Positions 51,652 through 60,547 of a stretch of 64,000 nt of DNA are shown piece after piece; positions within the stretch are counted from its first letter, which is position 1; each line of letters starts with the position of its first letter. The notes under the pieces were generated by a model. That model saw only the letters and a program-made list of their open reading frames with translations, made no database searches and was not told where the DNA came from. Source of the DNA: Aureibaculum luteum (GTDB lineage Bacteria; Bacteroidota; Bacteroidia; Flavobacteriales; Flavobacteriaceae); assembly GCF_003449015.1 (NCBI RefSeq), contig NZ_QRGD01000002.1, positions 372,001-436,000 of the forward strand, written 5' to 3'. The translations under genes and the position numbers were made by a program.

Positions 51652-54630
51652 TTAATAGTTGATGGTATCACAGTGTAATTCTTTTTTTACGCTCTTTTTG
51701 GGAGCTTGAGTGGGAGCTCCACCATTTTTTTCATTCAACATCATATTTATAAGTTCATTACGTTCTGTTTGTATTTTTAAACGTTGATTTTTATCTTTTT
51801 CTAAATCAAAATATACTTTACCTTCTATAATTGTTTTTTCTGCCTTGGCATAAACGGATAATGGATGATCAGTCCATAATACAACATCAGCATCTTTACC
51901 TACTTTAATACTACCAACTCTATCATCAATATGTAATAATTTAGCAGGATTAAGCGTCACGAACTTCCAAGCCTCTTCTTCAGAAACACCTCCATATTTT
52001 ACTGTTTTAGCAGCTTCTTGATTTAACCGTCGAGACATTTCTCTATCATCTGAATTAATAGCGGTAACAATACCAACATTATGCATAATAGATGCATTGT
52101 AAGGAATGGCATCATTAACTTCGTATTTGTAAGACCACCAATCAGAAAAAGTAGAACCTCCTGCACCATGTGCTTTCATTTTATCAGCCACTTTATAACC
52201 TTCTAATATATGTGTAAGTGTATTGATGTTAAAATTAAATTTTTCTGCTACTTTCATTAACATATTAATTTCACTCTGTACATAAGAGTGAGCCGTAATA
52301 AAACGCTCTTTATTTAAAATTTCAGCTAATACTTCCATTTCAATATCTTTTCTAAACGGTGTACCACTTTTTTTAACGGCATCATATTCTTTGGCTCGTT
52401 GAAAATAATCAGTGAGCATTTGCTCAACTCCCATTCTCGATTGTGGAAACCTGTTTGTTGTCGTTGGGTATCTTGATTGCTTTACATTTTCACCTAAAGC
52501 AAATTTTATAAATTTTGGAGAATTGGTATAAATCATTTCATCACCAATTTCACCCCATTTTAATTTTACAATGGCTGAGCGTCCCCCAATTGGATTAGCA
52601 GAACCATGTAAAATTTGCATTGAAGTTACACCACCACCTAGATTTCTATAGATATTAATATCTTCACTATCAATATTATCTTCTATGGTAACTTCTGCAC
52701 TTGAATTTTGTCCAGCCTCATTAACCGATTGTGCAGCAACATGTGTATGTTCATCAATTATACCAGCCGTTAAATGTTTACCGGTGGCATCAATAACTTT
52801 GGCAGAACCTGCTGATAAATTGGTTCCAACCTTAGCAATCTTTCCATTTTTAATTAATACGTCTGTATTTTCAAGAATCCCTTCATTTTCATTTGTCCAA
52901 ACCGTTGCATTTTTAAATAGAAGGGTTTCTTCTTTTGGTTTTTCTGAAAACCCATACCCTATATTAGGAAAGGTTATTGGCATAATATCTCGTAAATTTT
53001 TATCCTTTTTATCTTTTTTATCTTTTGAAGTAGAAGGTTTTTTTATTGCCGACCAGTTGACTGTTTTTCCATTTGCCAATTGAGCATTACCGTTAATGCT
53101 ATCAGAATCAGATTGAATTCGAGCATTAAGCTGAATATTATCACCTTTATCAGATAGTATTAGTCCTAACCAATTGTCATTATAAGTGACACTACCTTTT
53201 AGTTTAATGGTATCCCTTTTTATTGTTGCTTTAGGTGTATTTGCTTCACCAGTAAAAGTTAGGTCATATGTTTTTTCATCTAAGTTCAAGGTGTAGTTTC
53301 CTGACAAATCTTTAACAGACATATCTTTAATTACATTTTTGGTTCCTTGCACCCAATTTTCGTACAATTTAGATTTAGCATCAAAAATATCGCCATCCGT
53401 AATTAAAAAATTGGCTTGCATTCCTTTACTTAAGGTACCAATTTGATTGCTCTTACCTAATATTTGTGCAGGAATAGTTGTTAAGGCTTCTAATGCTTTT
53501 GTTTTATCTAATCCGTAATCAATTGCTTTTTGTAAATTTTTTGTAAAATCTTTTAATGACTTTAAACTATGTGTTGTCAATGAAAAAGGAATATTGTTTT
53601 TAGCTAACACGCTCAAGTTTGTAGGAGCCTGATTCCAATATCGCATATCTTCTAAGTTGATATAATCAGCCTGATAAGGGTTTGAAACATCATACGCTTT
53701 TGGAAAGTTAATCGGAATGATATATGTAGCGTTTGTTTTTTTAATTTCATCTACCAATTGATATTCATTACCCTGACCCACTATGGTGTATTGTACACCA
53801 AACTGATCACCTATTTTATCGGCCCGTAAAGCATTGTGTTTATCACCAGCATAAAATATTTGTTTTAAATTTTTATTGATGATAAATGCTTCAAGGGTTA
53901 AATCTTTGGTATCAATATTTCCTTTAGCGTACCAATCAGCATCAATATATACTTGACGAAGTAATGCCATGGCTCCCATTAAAGAAGTTGGATATACTTG
54001 TTTTGAAGCACTACTCTTATTAAATGATAAGTATTGGGCAGAATTAACATCTAATAACCTGTCCGCATTAGAACCTTCTGAGTTTAGAGCTACTAAAATT
54101 CCATTTCCTCGTACAATACCATCTTGCATGTGCGTATTTACTACACCGAAACCAGCATTACGAAGTTCTTCTGCTTTTTTTGAATCATAGTTAAAGACAT
54201 CTAATGCATTGGTTTCTGCTCTGATGTGTTCATTCCAATAATATCCTTTACGATTGGTGTCATATTGAGGTGCTTGACCAAAACTACGTCGTTGCGATTT
54301 TGTTTCTGCAATTCCAAAGTTAGAATAAACATCAATAAAAGAAGGGTAAATACTTTTGCCCTCCAGGTTAATGTTAATCGTGTTTTTTGGAATAGTAATG
54401 TTGGAACCAACATTAGTTATTTTTCCATCCTTAATAAGGAGTGTCCCTTTTTTTATGGTTTGTGTGGGACTTACAATTATAGTAGCATTAGTAAATGCCG
54501 TATAATTTGTGTTTTTTGTTTTAACACCATCGTTTTTAGGAAAATATTCTTGAGCAGTAAGTGCAGTAAAACTTAAAAAAGTTAAACAAAAGAATAGCCT
54601 AAACGAAAGCCTATATAATTTTGATTTCAT
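51652..54630 (-). CDS. Large secreted two-module amidohydrolase-family protein
   Basis: A 992-residue exported protein (signal peptide LFFCLTFLSFTALTAQ). The N-terminal module (about 40-430) has an amidohydrolase beta sandwich and barrel without HxH (YPSFIDVYSNFGI, then FSLTTHSLKSLKD), while the C-terminal module (about 600-970) has the metal motif GIIDEHTHVAAQ, ERFITAHSYVQSE with a further His and LHGSANPIGGRSA, and NPAKLLHIDDRVGSIKVGKDADVV. Only the second module should bind metal. Tandem genes of this kind are common in Bacteroidota and are annotated as imidazolonepropionase-like; the substrate is unknown. Confidence 0.83.
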   Translation of the reverse strand: MKSKLYRLSFRLFFCLTFLSFTALTAQEYFPKNDGVKTKNTNYTAFTNATIIVSPTQTIKKGTLLIKDGKITNVGSNITIPKNTININLEGKSIYPSFIDVYSNFGIAETKSQRRSFGQAPQYDTNRKGYYWNEHIRAETNALDVFNYDSKKAEELRNAGFGVVNTHMQDGIVRGNGILVALNSEGSNADRLLDVNSAQYLSFNKSSASKQVYPTSLMGAMALLRQVYIDADWYAKGNIDTKDLTLEAFIINKNLKQIFYAGDKHNALRADKIGDQFGVQYTIVGQGNEYQLVDEIKKTNATYIIPINFPKAYDVSNPYQADYINLEDMRYWNQAPTNLSVLAKNNIPFSLTTHSLKSLKDFTKNLQKAIDYGLDKTKALEALTTIPAQILGKSNQIGTLSKGMQANFLITDGDIFDAKSKLYENWVQGTKNVIKDMSVKDLSGNYTLNLDEKTYDLTFTGEANTPKATIKRDTIKLKGSVTYNDNWLGLILSDKGDNIQLNARIQSDSDSINGNAQLANGKTVNWSAIKKPSTSKDKKDKKDKNLRDIMPITFPNIGYGFSEKPKEETLLFKNATVWTNENEGILENTDVLIKNGKIAKVGTNLSAGSAKVIDATGKHLTAGIIDEHTHVAAQSVNEAGQNSSAEVTIEDNIDSEDINIYRNLGGGVTSMQILHGSANPIGGRSAIVKLKWGEIGDEMIYTNSPKFIKFALGENVKQSRYPTTTNRFPQSRMGVEQMLTDYFQRAKEYDAVKKSGTPFRKDIEMEVLAEILNKERFITAHSYVQSEINMLMKVAEKFNFNINTLTHILEGYKVADKMKAHGAGGSTFSDWWSYKYEVNDAIPYNASIMHNVGIVTAINSDDREMSRRLNQEAAKTVKYGGVSEEEAWKFVTLNPAKLLHIDDRVGSIKVGKDADVVLWTDHPLSVYAKAEKTIIEGKVYFDLEKDKNQRLKIQTERNELINMMLNEKNGGAPTQAPKKSVKKELHCDTINY

Positions 54631-54780
54631 ACAATTTAAGAGGTTGGTTAAATTAGATTTCTAAAATATAGATTATTAGCTAGTTTGCTCATGATATAGT
54701 TAAAATTAACATTTCTTTAAGAATTGTGAAAGTTGATGGATAACTCCTCTTTTTGACACAAAATAGGGAATTTAAACTTT

Positions 54781-55854
54781 TTAAATACCGTATTTCAGAT
54801 CGTAAGCAATTAATAAATTCACCATTCTACTATATGTTTTCATCCCTTCTTTTTGTTGATTGGCTTTTAGATAACCATCATAAAATAACTTAAAAAAAGG
54901 TTCTAATTTATTTTGATAAGCTAACCAGAATTCTTCGGACTCCTTAATGTTTTTCAATACACCTTTCGGTATTTTTTCAATATATGTCTTGGCTGCGTTT
55001 TCATCTAAAATATATAAACCAGCAATTGAGAATCGCAAGGCTTTTAGATATGCAGAATAGTTGAAATAGAGATCGTTACTTTTCGTAGCGGCTAAGAATC
55101 CAATAAAATTGGCTTCGTCTTCAAAACCAATTCCCAGTTGATGAGCAACTTCATGACAGGTAATGGCAGGTAAATTCACTTTTGGAACATAGCTATTTAC
55201 TTGTGCTTCACCCGAAATCGGATTTAAATATCCAGCAAAGCCCATATAGCTTAAAGGCAAACTGAAAAGTGATTTTTTTAAAGATACATTTTTATAAGTA
55301 TAACCAGGAAACTCCTCAGCTAAGGTTGTATATGCCAATTGAGTTTTTTCTAAAATTTCAGTTTTAGAGTATGGAACTATTACTGCTAAACTATCATTTG
55401 ATACCAGTTGATGTTGTGTCTGTTTTAAATTTTCTAAAAGTTTTTCAGTTAGTTGGCTTAAATTTTCTATGGTAATTGGTTCTTTCTCAAGTTCTAGATT
55501 GGTATATAATGAATTTCGATAATAATTTAATCCCCATAAAAAATGAAACAAAAAATAAAACACTGATACATAAGCTCCTAATTTAAAAAGCTGATGCCAA
55601 CTATTTTTGAATTTGCTTTTAATCCATTTTAGGATGCCGATTAAGAGTGACAATCCGATTAAAAAATAAAGAATGTCTCCAACAGAAAAGGGAATCCAGC
55701 TAAAGGTAAACCTAAAAATGTTAGAAATAATAGGGTAAATTCCATTTGAATAATAAAGATCAATTGTATTTGGAAAGTGTGAAAGTAATTTTACTAAAAG
55801 TATTTGTACAACTAGCAATAGGCTAAGTAATTGATACACGGTTAGTTTCTTCAT
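54781..55854 (-). CDS. DUF3810 membrane protein with HExxH-like motif
   Basis: A 357-residue protein with three N-terminal membrane helices (about 8-28, 50-75, 92-110) and a long soluble domain. The DUF3810 domain contains PAITCHEVAHQLGIGFEDEANF (about 233-254), where H-E-V-A-H resembles a zinc-peptidase site, and an EAQVNSYVPKVNL block before it. It is a candidate membrane metalloprotease, but activity is unproven. It diverges from dnaB. Confidence 0.82.
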   Translation of the reverse strand: MKKLTVYQLLSLLLVVQILLVKLLSHFPNTIDLYYSNGIYPIISNIFRFTFSWIPFSVGDILYFLIGLSLLIGILKWIKSKFKNSWHQLFKLGAYVSVFYFLFHFLWGLNYYRNSLYTNLELEKEPITIENLSQLTEKLLENLKQTQHQLVSNDSLAVIVPYSKTEILEKTQLAYTTLAEEFPGYTYKNVSLKKSLFSLPLSYMGFAGYLNPISGEAQVNSYVPKVNLPAITCHEVAHQLGIGFEDEANFIGFLAATKSNDLYFNYSAYLKALRFSIAGLYILDENAAKTYIEKIPKGVLKNIKESEEFWLAYQNKLEPFFKLFYDGYLKANQQKEGMKTYSRMVNLLIAYDLKYGI

Positions 55855-55969
55855 AGGTCAAAAATACTTAAAAATTCTAGTTGTCAAACTTATTAACAAA
55901 TATATGACTTGTTAACAGTTTCTGTTCAAATATAATTGTATTTTAGAGTAAAATTGAAAAAGAAAAAAT

Positions 55970-55977
55970 TACATTTG
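55970..55977 (+). promoter_or_regulatory. -7 element of dnaB, suggesting a nearly leaderless mRNA
   Basis: TACATTTG matches TAnnTTTG and ends five bases before the dnaB ATG at 55983, so the predicted start is at or within a base or two of the start codon. No TTG is at the normal distance. Confidence 0.5.
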
Positions 55978-55982
55978 CCACA

Positions 55983-57500
55983 ATGGAAAACGCACAACCT
56001 GTTAGAACTAAAAAAGCCAATAAAGGTACTTTAATTAACCTAGAAAAAGGCAAATTACCGCCACAAGCAGTTGATTTAGAGGAAGCTGTATTGGGTGCTA
56101 TGATGATTGATAAAAAAGGTGTTGATGATGTAATTGACATTTTACATTCTGAGGCGTTTTACAAACAGTCGCATCAAATTATTTTTGATGCTATTTTTAA
56201 GTTGTTTAATGAATCTGAACCTATAGATTTATTGACGGTTTCTAGTCAATTAAAAAAAGATGGCCAGTTAGAGAGTGCGGGTGGTGATTTTTATCTTATT
56301 GGTCTTACTCAAAAAGTAGCATCTTCTGCACATATTGAATTCCATGCTCGTATTATAATTCAAAAATACATTCAAAGACGTTTAATTAGTATTTCAAGTG
56401 AAATTATAGATGAAGCTTATGATGAAACTTCTGATGTATTTGATTTATTAGATTCTGCCGAAACTAAATTATTTGAGGTTACTCAAGGAAACTTAAAGAA
56501 AAGTTCAGAAGCGGCCGAAGGTTTGGTTTCTCAAGCCCTTAAAAAGATTGAAGAAATATCTAATAAAGAGGGGATGAGTGGTGTGCCATCTGGATTCTCA
56601 AAACTAGATGCATTAACTTCTGGTTGGCAACCTTCAGATTTAGTGATATTAGCAGCGAGACCTGGTATGGGTAAAACGGCATTTGTAATGTCTATGGCTA
56701 AAAATGTAGCAATAGATTTTGATACGCCTGTAGCCATATTTTCTTTGGAGATGAGTTCTGTTCAGTTAATTACAAGGATGATTTCTAGTGAAACAGGAAT
56801 ATCATCGGGTAAATTAAGAAAAGGTGATTTACAACCACATGAATGGGAACAACTAAATGTAAAAGTTAAAAATTTATCAAAAGCACCTATTTTTATAGAT
56901 GATACTCCTTCATTATCTATTTTTGATTTACGTGCCAAAGCAAGACGTTTGGCTTCACAGCATGGTGTTAAAATAATTATTATTGATTATTTGCAATTAA
57001 TGACTGCAGGAAATATAAATAAGGGCGGTGGAAATAGAGAACAAGAAATCTCTACCATCTCTAGAAACTTAAAGGCATTAGCAAAAGAATTAAGTATACC
57101 TGTAATTGCTCTATCACAGTTATCTCGTGCTGTAGAAACGCGTGGTGGTAGTAAACGACCTTTATTATCAGATTTACGTGAATCTGGAGCGATTGAGCAA
57201 GATGCAGATATTGTATCTTTTATATTCAGACCAGAGTATTATGGTTTAACCGAATGGGATGATGATGATCACAGCCCGTGTGAAGGTCAAGCCGAGTTTA
57301 TTGTAGCCAAACACAGAAATGGTGGATTGGAAAATATACGTTTAAAATTTACAGGTCATTTAGCATTATTCTCAGATTTAGAAGAATCGTTTTCAAGTGA
57401 ATTTCAATCTAAAATGAATGATTTCATAACGCCACAAAACCCACAAGATGCTTTTGGAGATGTTGCAGCACCAGATGATGATGGTGATGTTCCGTTTTAA
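55983..57500 (+). CDS. dnaB: Replicative DNA helicase
   Basis: DnaB is the hexameric helicase that drives the replication fork. The 505-residue protein has the N-terminal DnaG-interacting domain (LPPQAVDLEEAVLGAMMIDK), a linker, and the RecA-type domain with Walker A AARPGMGKTAFVMSMAKNVA (about 222-241), Walker B KIIIIDYLQLM and the LSQLSRAVETRGGSKRP region. No intein is present. The C-terminus is an acidic tail (PDDDGDVPF). The promoter lies directly before the start codon. Confidence 0.96.
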   Translation: MENAQPVRTKKANKGTLINLEKGKLPPQAVDLEEAVLGAMMIDKKGVDDVIDILHSEAFYKQSHQIIFDAIFKLFNESEPIDLLTVSSQLKKDGQLESAGGDFYLIGLTQKVASSAHIEFHARIIIQKYIQRRLISISSEIIDEAYDETSDVFDLLDSAETKLFEVTQGNLKKSSEAAEGLVSQALKKIEEISNKEGMSGVPSGFSKLDALTSGWQPSDLVILAARPGMGKTAFVMSMAKNVAIDFDTPVAIFSLEMSSVQLITRMISSETGISSGKLRKGDLQPHEWEQLNVKVKNLSKAPIFIDDTPSLSIFDLRAKARRLASQHGVKIIIIDYLQLMTAGNINKGGGNREQEISTISRNLKALAKELSIPVIALSQLSRAVETRGGSKRPLLSDLRESGAIEQDADIVSFIFRPEYYGLTEWDDDDHSPCEGQAEFIVAKHRNGGLENIRLKFTGHLALFSDLEESFSSEFQSKMNDFITPQNPQDAFGDVAAPDDDGDVPF

Positions 57501-57513
57501 AATAAATTAATAT

Positions 57514-57732
57514 TTGTCTAAAAATAAACATGACTTAAGAAAGGTTGAATTTCCTGATAACTTAACTAATATTATACCTTGTGGAGGAAAAGGATATTTT
57601 CATCGTTGGTTTAAAGAAGGGAAAGAGATTATTGGATTAATTGAAGTAGAGGATGGAACTTTAAAGAAAATACCAGCAAGAAATATTCAATTTGCAGATT
57701 TTTTTCAAGGAGAAAAAAAGATGTATTTATAA
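57514..57732 (+). CDS. Small hypothetical protein, TTG start
   Basis: A 72-residue protein. The only suitable start in the frame is the TTG at 57514, since the nearest ATG is in another frame. The sequence is DLRKVEFPDNLTNIIPCGGK then GYFHRWFKEGKEIIGLIEVE, with a small beta-type fold and a central Gly-rich turn. It follows dnaB by 13 bases. I do not recognise the family; the coupling to dnaB and typical codon use support it. Confidence 0.6.
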   Translation: MSKNKHDLRKVEFPDNLTNIIPCGGKGYFHRWFKEGKEIIGLIEVEDGTLKKIPARNIQFADFFQGEKKMYL

Positions 57733-57743
57733 CTTTTTTTTAA

Positions 57744-57807
57744 GCTCCAGAGGAGTAACATGTTAATAGAAAAATAATGCCATTTTTCATTTAAGCTCCA
57801 TAGGAGC
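57744..57807. repeat. REP-like hairpins at the left flank of the IS200-like transposase
   Basis: GCTCC-AGA-GGAGT at 57744-57756 and GCTCC-ATA-GGAGC at 57795-57807. The sequence between them is AT-rich. Confidence 0.7.
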
Positions 57808-57811
57808 GATA

Positions 57812-58270
57812 TTAATCGTCGTTAAAAATATATTCCGTTTTATAATCAATGTCATAGGCATTTAGAAAATTAATATATTCTTCTTTAAATGTTTTTGTTC
57901 TATGATGTTCTTCTTGTTTTTTAATGTAATTGATTATTTTTGGCAGTTGTGATTGACCAATAGAAAATGCACCAAAACCAGTTTGCCATTCAAACTTTCC
58001 ATTAATAAATTGTTTTTCATTTATCCATTTGGAAGAATTTGATTTAATATCTCTAATCAAATCCGATAGATTACAATTGGGCTTTGTTCCAATTAAAAGA
58101 TGAATATGGTTTGGCATTCCGTTAATAGTAAAAAGCTTTTGGTTTTTGTTAGAAATTATTCCTGATATGTATTTATACAATTCATCTTTCCATTTTGATA
58201 AAATTATATTGTTACGGCCTTTTACGGCAAATACAATATGAAAATAGATTTGTGTGTAGGTGTTTGCCAT
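57812..58270 (-). CDS. IS200-family (Y1, HUH) transposase
   Basis: A 152-residue protein of the TnpA Y1 family, which cuts single-stranded DNA at hairpins. It has the N-terminal YTQIYFHIVFAVKGR strand, the HUH metal motif NGMPNHIHLLIGTKP (about 50-64), and the catalytic tyrosine probably in KIINYIKKQEEHHRTKTF. The flanking GCTCC hairpins agree with a REP-associated member. The gene is intact and could be active. Confidence 0.88.
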   Translation of the reverse strand: MANTYTQIYFHIVFAVKGRNNIILSKWKDELYKYISGIISNKNQKLFTINGMPNHIHLLIGTKPNCNLSDLIRDIKSNSSKWINEKQFINGKFEWQTGFGAFSIGQSQLPKIINYIKKQEEHHRTKTFKEEYINFLNAYDIDYKTEYIFNDD

Positions 58271-58480
58271 TTTATTATGTCGCTCCTAATGGAGCTGAAT
58301 TATATGAATTAGATCTTATTCTATTAATATATTACCACGCTGTGGCAACTTTCTTAAAATTTCGTTTTGCATTCAGATACCTTACAAATATACCAAATAC
58401 AAAATGTTAAAGTATAACTACTTAATTTTAATAATTGTAATTTTGGACAATCATAAATCATAAATCTTAAATCTTAACTC

Positions 58481-59749
58481 TTGAATTCTAAAATAAAATT
58501 TATTTTTATAACAATAATGTTACTCTTAAGTGAGGTGTCTTTTGCATCCTTTATACTTATTCCAATGGATGATATAGGGCAAAAAAATCATTTAAAGGCA
58601 TATGGTATTACTTATTTTTCTTTAGAAAAGGGAAATGATGTAAAATGGTTGTTAAATTATAAAGGGGGATCGTTTTTACTGGAAGACCATAAAGAATTTA
58701 GAAACGAATGTAAAATTAGAGGGGTATCATACGAAGTTATTTCAGATACAGAAGCATTACAAATATTAGAATTGATTGCTAGTCCATCACAAAATATGGA
58801 AGCAATAACCTTAGAAAAAGCACCAAAAATAGCTGTGTATTCTCCAAAAGATAAAATGCCTTGGGACGATGCCGTTACTATGGTATTAAATTATGCTGAA
58901 ATTCCTTATGATGTTGTTTATGATGAAGAAGTTTTACGTGATGAGTTGATTAAATATGAATGGTTGCATTTACATCATGAAGATTTTACGGGTCAATATG
59001 GTAAGTTTTACGGATCGTATAGAGCCACACCATGGTATATTGAGGGTAAAGCGTATTCTGAAAAGCTAGCAAAAAAGTTAGGGTATTCAAAAGTATCAGA
59101 AGAGAAATTAGCGGTTAGTTTACGAATTCGTGATTTTGTAATTGGAGGTGGATTTATGTTTGCCATGTGCTCTGCTACAGATAGTTTTGACATTGCTCTT
59201 TCTGCCGAGGGAGTAGATATTTGTGAAGCAATGTTTGATGGTGATCCTTCAGAAGCGAATTACCAAGATAAGATTGATTTCGATAAAACATTTGCGTTTA
59301 CTGATTTTAGATTGGTAAGAAATCCGAGTGAATATGAGTTTTCATCTATTGATATGACTCAAAAGAGATATATTCAAAGAACTGCAGATTATTTTTCTTT
59401 ACAAGAATATTCAGCCAAATGGGATCCAGTACCTACAATGTTAACACAAAACCATACTTCATTGGTAAAAGGTTTTATGGGGCAAACGACGAGCTTTGAT
59501 AGAAAGAATGTAAAATCGACTGTATTGGTGATGGGTGAAAATAAAACAAACGAAGAGGCCAAATACATTCACGGCGTAAAAGGAAAAGGTATGTGGACGT
59601 TCTATGGCGGTCATGATCCTGAAGATTATACGCATAGGGTAGGAGACCCCAAAACAGAATTAGACTTACATCCTAATTCACCTGGGTATAGATTGATTTT
59701 AAATAATGTATTGTTTCCAGCAGCAAAGAAGAAAAAGCAAAAGACATAA
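58481..59749 (+). CDS. Secreted protein of the family often labelled asparagine synthetase B
   Basis: A 422-residue protein starting at TTG 58481 with a signal peptide (KFIFITIMLLLSEVSFA). The first in-frame ATG would cut the signal. The remainder has blocks PMDDIGQKNHLKAYGITYF, PWDDAVTMVLNYAEIPYDVV, GGGFMFAMCSATDSFDIALS and GMWTFYGGHDPEDYTHRV. To my knowledge homologues in flavobacteria are annotated as asparagine synthetase B, yet it has neither glutaminase nor synthetase motifs; its true role is unknown. It is not followed by a clear terminator. Confidence 0.7.
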   Translation: MNSKIKFIFITIMLLLSEVSFASFILIPMDDIGQKNHLKAYGITYFSLEKGNDVKWLLNYKGGSFLLEDHKEFRNECKIRGVSYEVISDTEALQILELIASPSQNMEAITLEKAPKIAVYSPKDKMPWDDAVTMVLNYAEIPYDVVYDEEVLRDELIKYEWLHLHHEDFTGQYGKFYGSYRATPWYIEGKAYSEKLAKKLGYSKVSEEKLAVSLRIRDFVIGGGFMFAMCSATDSFDIALSAEGVDICEAMFDGDPSEANYQDKIDFDKTFAFTDFRLVRNPSEYEFSSIDMTQKRYIQRTADYFSLQEYSAKWDPVPTMLTQNHTSLVKGFMGQTTSFDRKNVKSTVLVMGENKTNEEAKYIHGVKGKGMWTFYGGHDPEDYTHRVGDPKTELDLHPNSPGYRLILNNVLFPAAKKKKQKT

Positions 59750-59802
59750 AAACCAAATAAAAATTAAAAGTGCTACGTCTTGTTGAATATAGAATTATTC
59801 AT

Positions 59803-60321
59803 TTACGCTTTGATACCATCGTTATCAAATTTTAGATTCTTGATTTTCTTACCTTTTTTTATTTTTACAATATATTGTTTTGTAACCCCTATTTCATTGT
59901 TATAAGAAACAAAATAAGATGTTGCCAGGATTGATGCTTGCGGGTATTGTTCAGAAATGGACTTCATTACATATTTTGGTAGTGCAACATTCTTAAACTC
60001 TTCTATTGTGTTTAAAATTTTTCCTTTAGGATTATAAGTCGCTGTAATACTCCCAAAAAGACCTTTAAATTTTACTTTAAATGGCTTTTTACTTCCATTA
60101 AATTTAACATTTTTTGTAATATCATATTTCGAAGCAATAATTTCTAATGTTTTTATCTGTTTTGAGGTATTTATGCTTTGTACTTTATCAAGGTAATTGA
60201 CATTAATCGAAGAAATAGACCTTTTATGGACTCCAGTTCCATCAACTACACTTACTAAATTTTGTGAATAACTGAGGTTGGTAAGGCCCATAATATATAA
60301 ACCAAAGATTAAATTTTTCAT
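59803..60321 (-). CDS. Secreted hypothetical protein
   Basis: A 172-residue protein with signal peptide (MKNLIFGLYIMGLTNLSYSQ). The mature part is basic, predicted beta-rich, and contains TYNPKGKILNTIEEFKNVAL, SEQYPQASILATSYFVSYN and KKIKNLKFDNDGIKA, a pattern like PepSY-like or BLF repeats, but I cannot name the family. Nothing nearby indicates a role. Confidence 0.65.
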   Translation of the reverse strand: MKNLIFGLYIMGLTNLSYSQNLVSVVDGTGVHKRSISSINVNYLDKVQSINTSKQIKTLEIIASKYDITKNVKFNGSKKPFKVKFKGLFGSITATYNPKGKILNTIEEFKNVALPKYVMKSISEQYPQASILATSYFVSYNNEIGVTKQYIVKIKKGKKIKNLKFDNDGIKA

Positions 60322-60547
60322 GGAAGTAGAATTTAAAAGTTAATAAATAATTGTTCCACAAAGATTTAACAATACGTAATGTAGTGCATACTTGTTATGT
60401 TGTAATTAATTGAAAGTATTATTTTAAGATTTAAAAAATAATTTGAAGTCTATAAATTATGTTGCATGTTACCTAAATGTATAGATCAAGAATTATAGGT
60501 TTGGAAAGATAGCTATGCATTTAATGTTTTGAGAATACTATCTATTG

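Larger units (their letters stand above)
57744..58295 (-). mobile_element. IS200-like / REP-associated transposase (RAYT) element
   Basis: The unit runs from the first hairpin (57744) to the right-hand hairpin GCTCC-TAAT-GGAGC (58282-58295) and contains one Y1 transposase gene. Hairpins with the same GCTCC/GGAGC stem on both sides are typical of single-strand transposons and of RAYT-REP units. No direct target duplication is expected for this type and none was seen. Confidence 0.65.
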
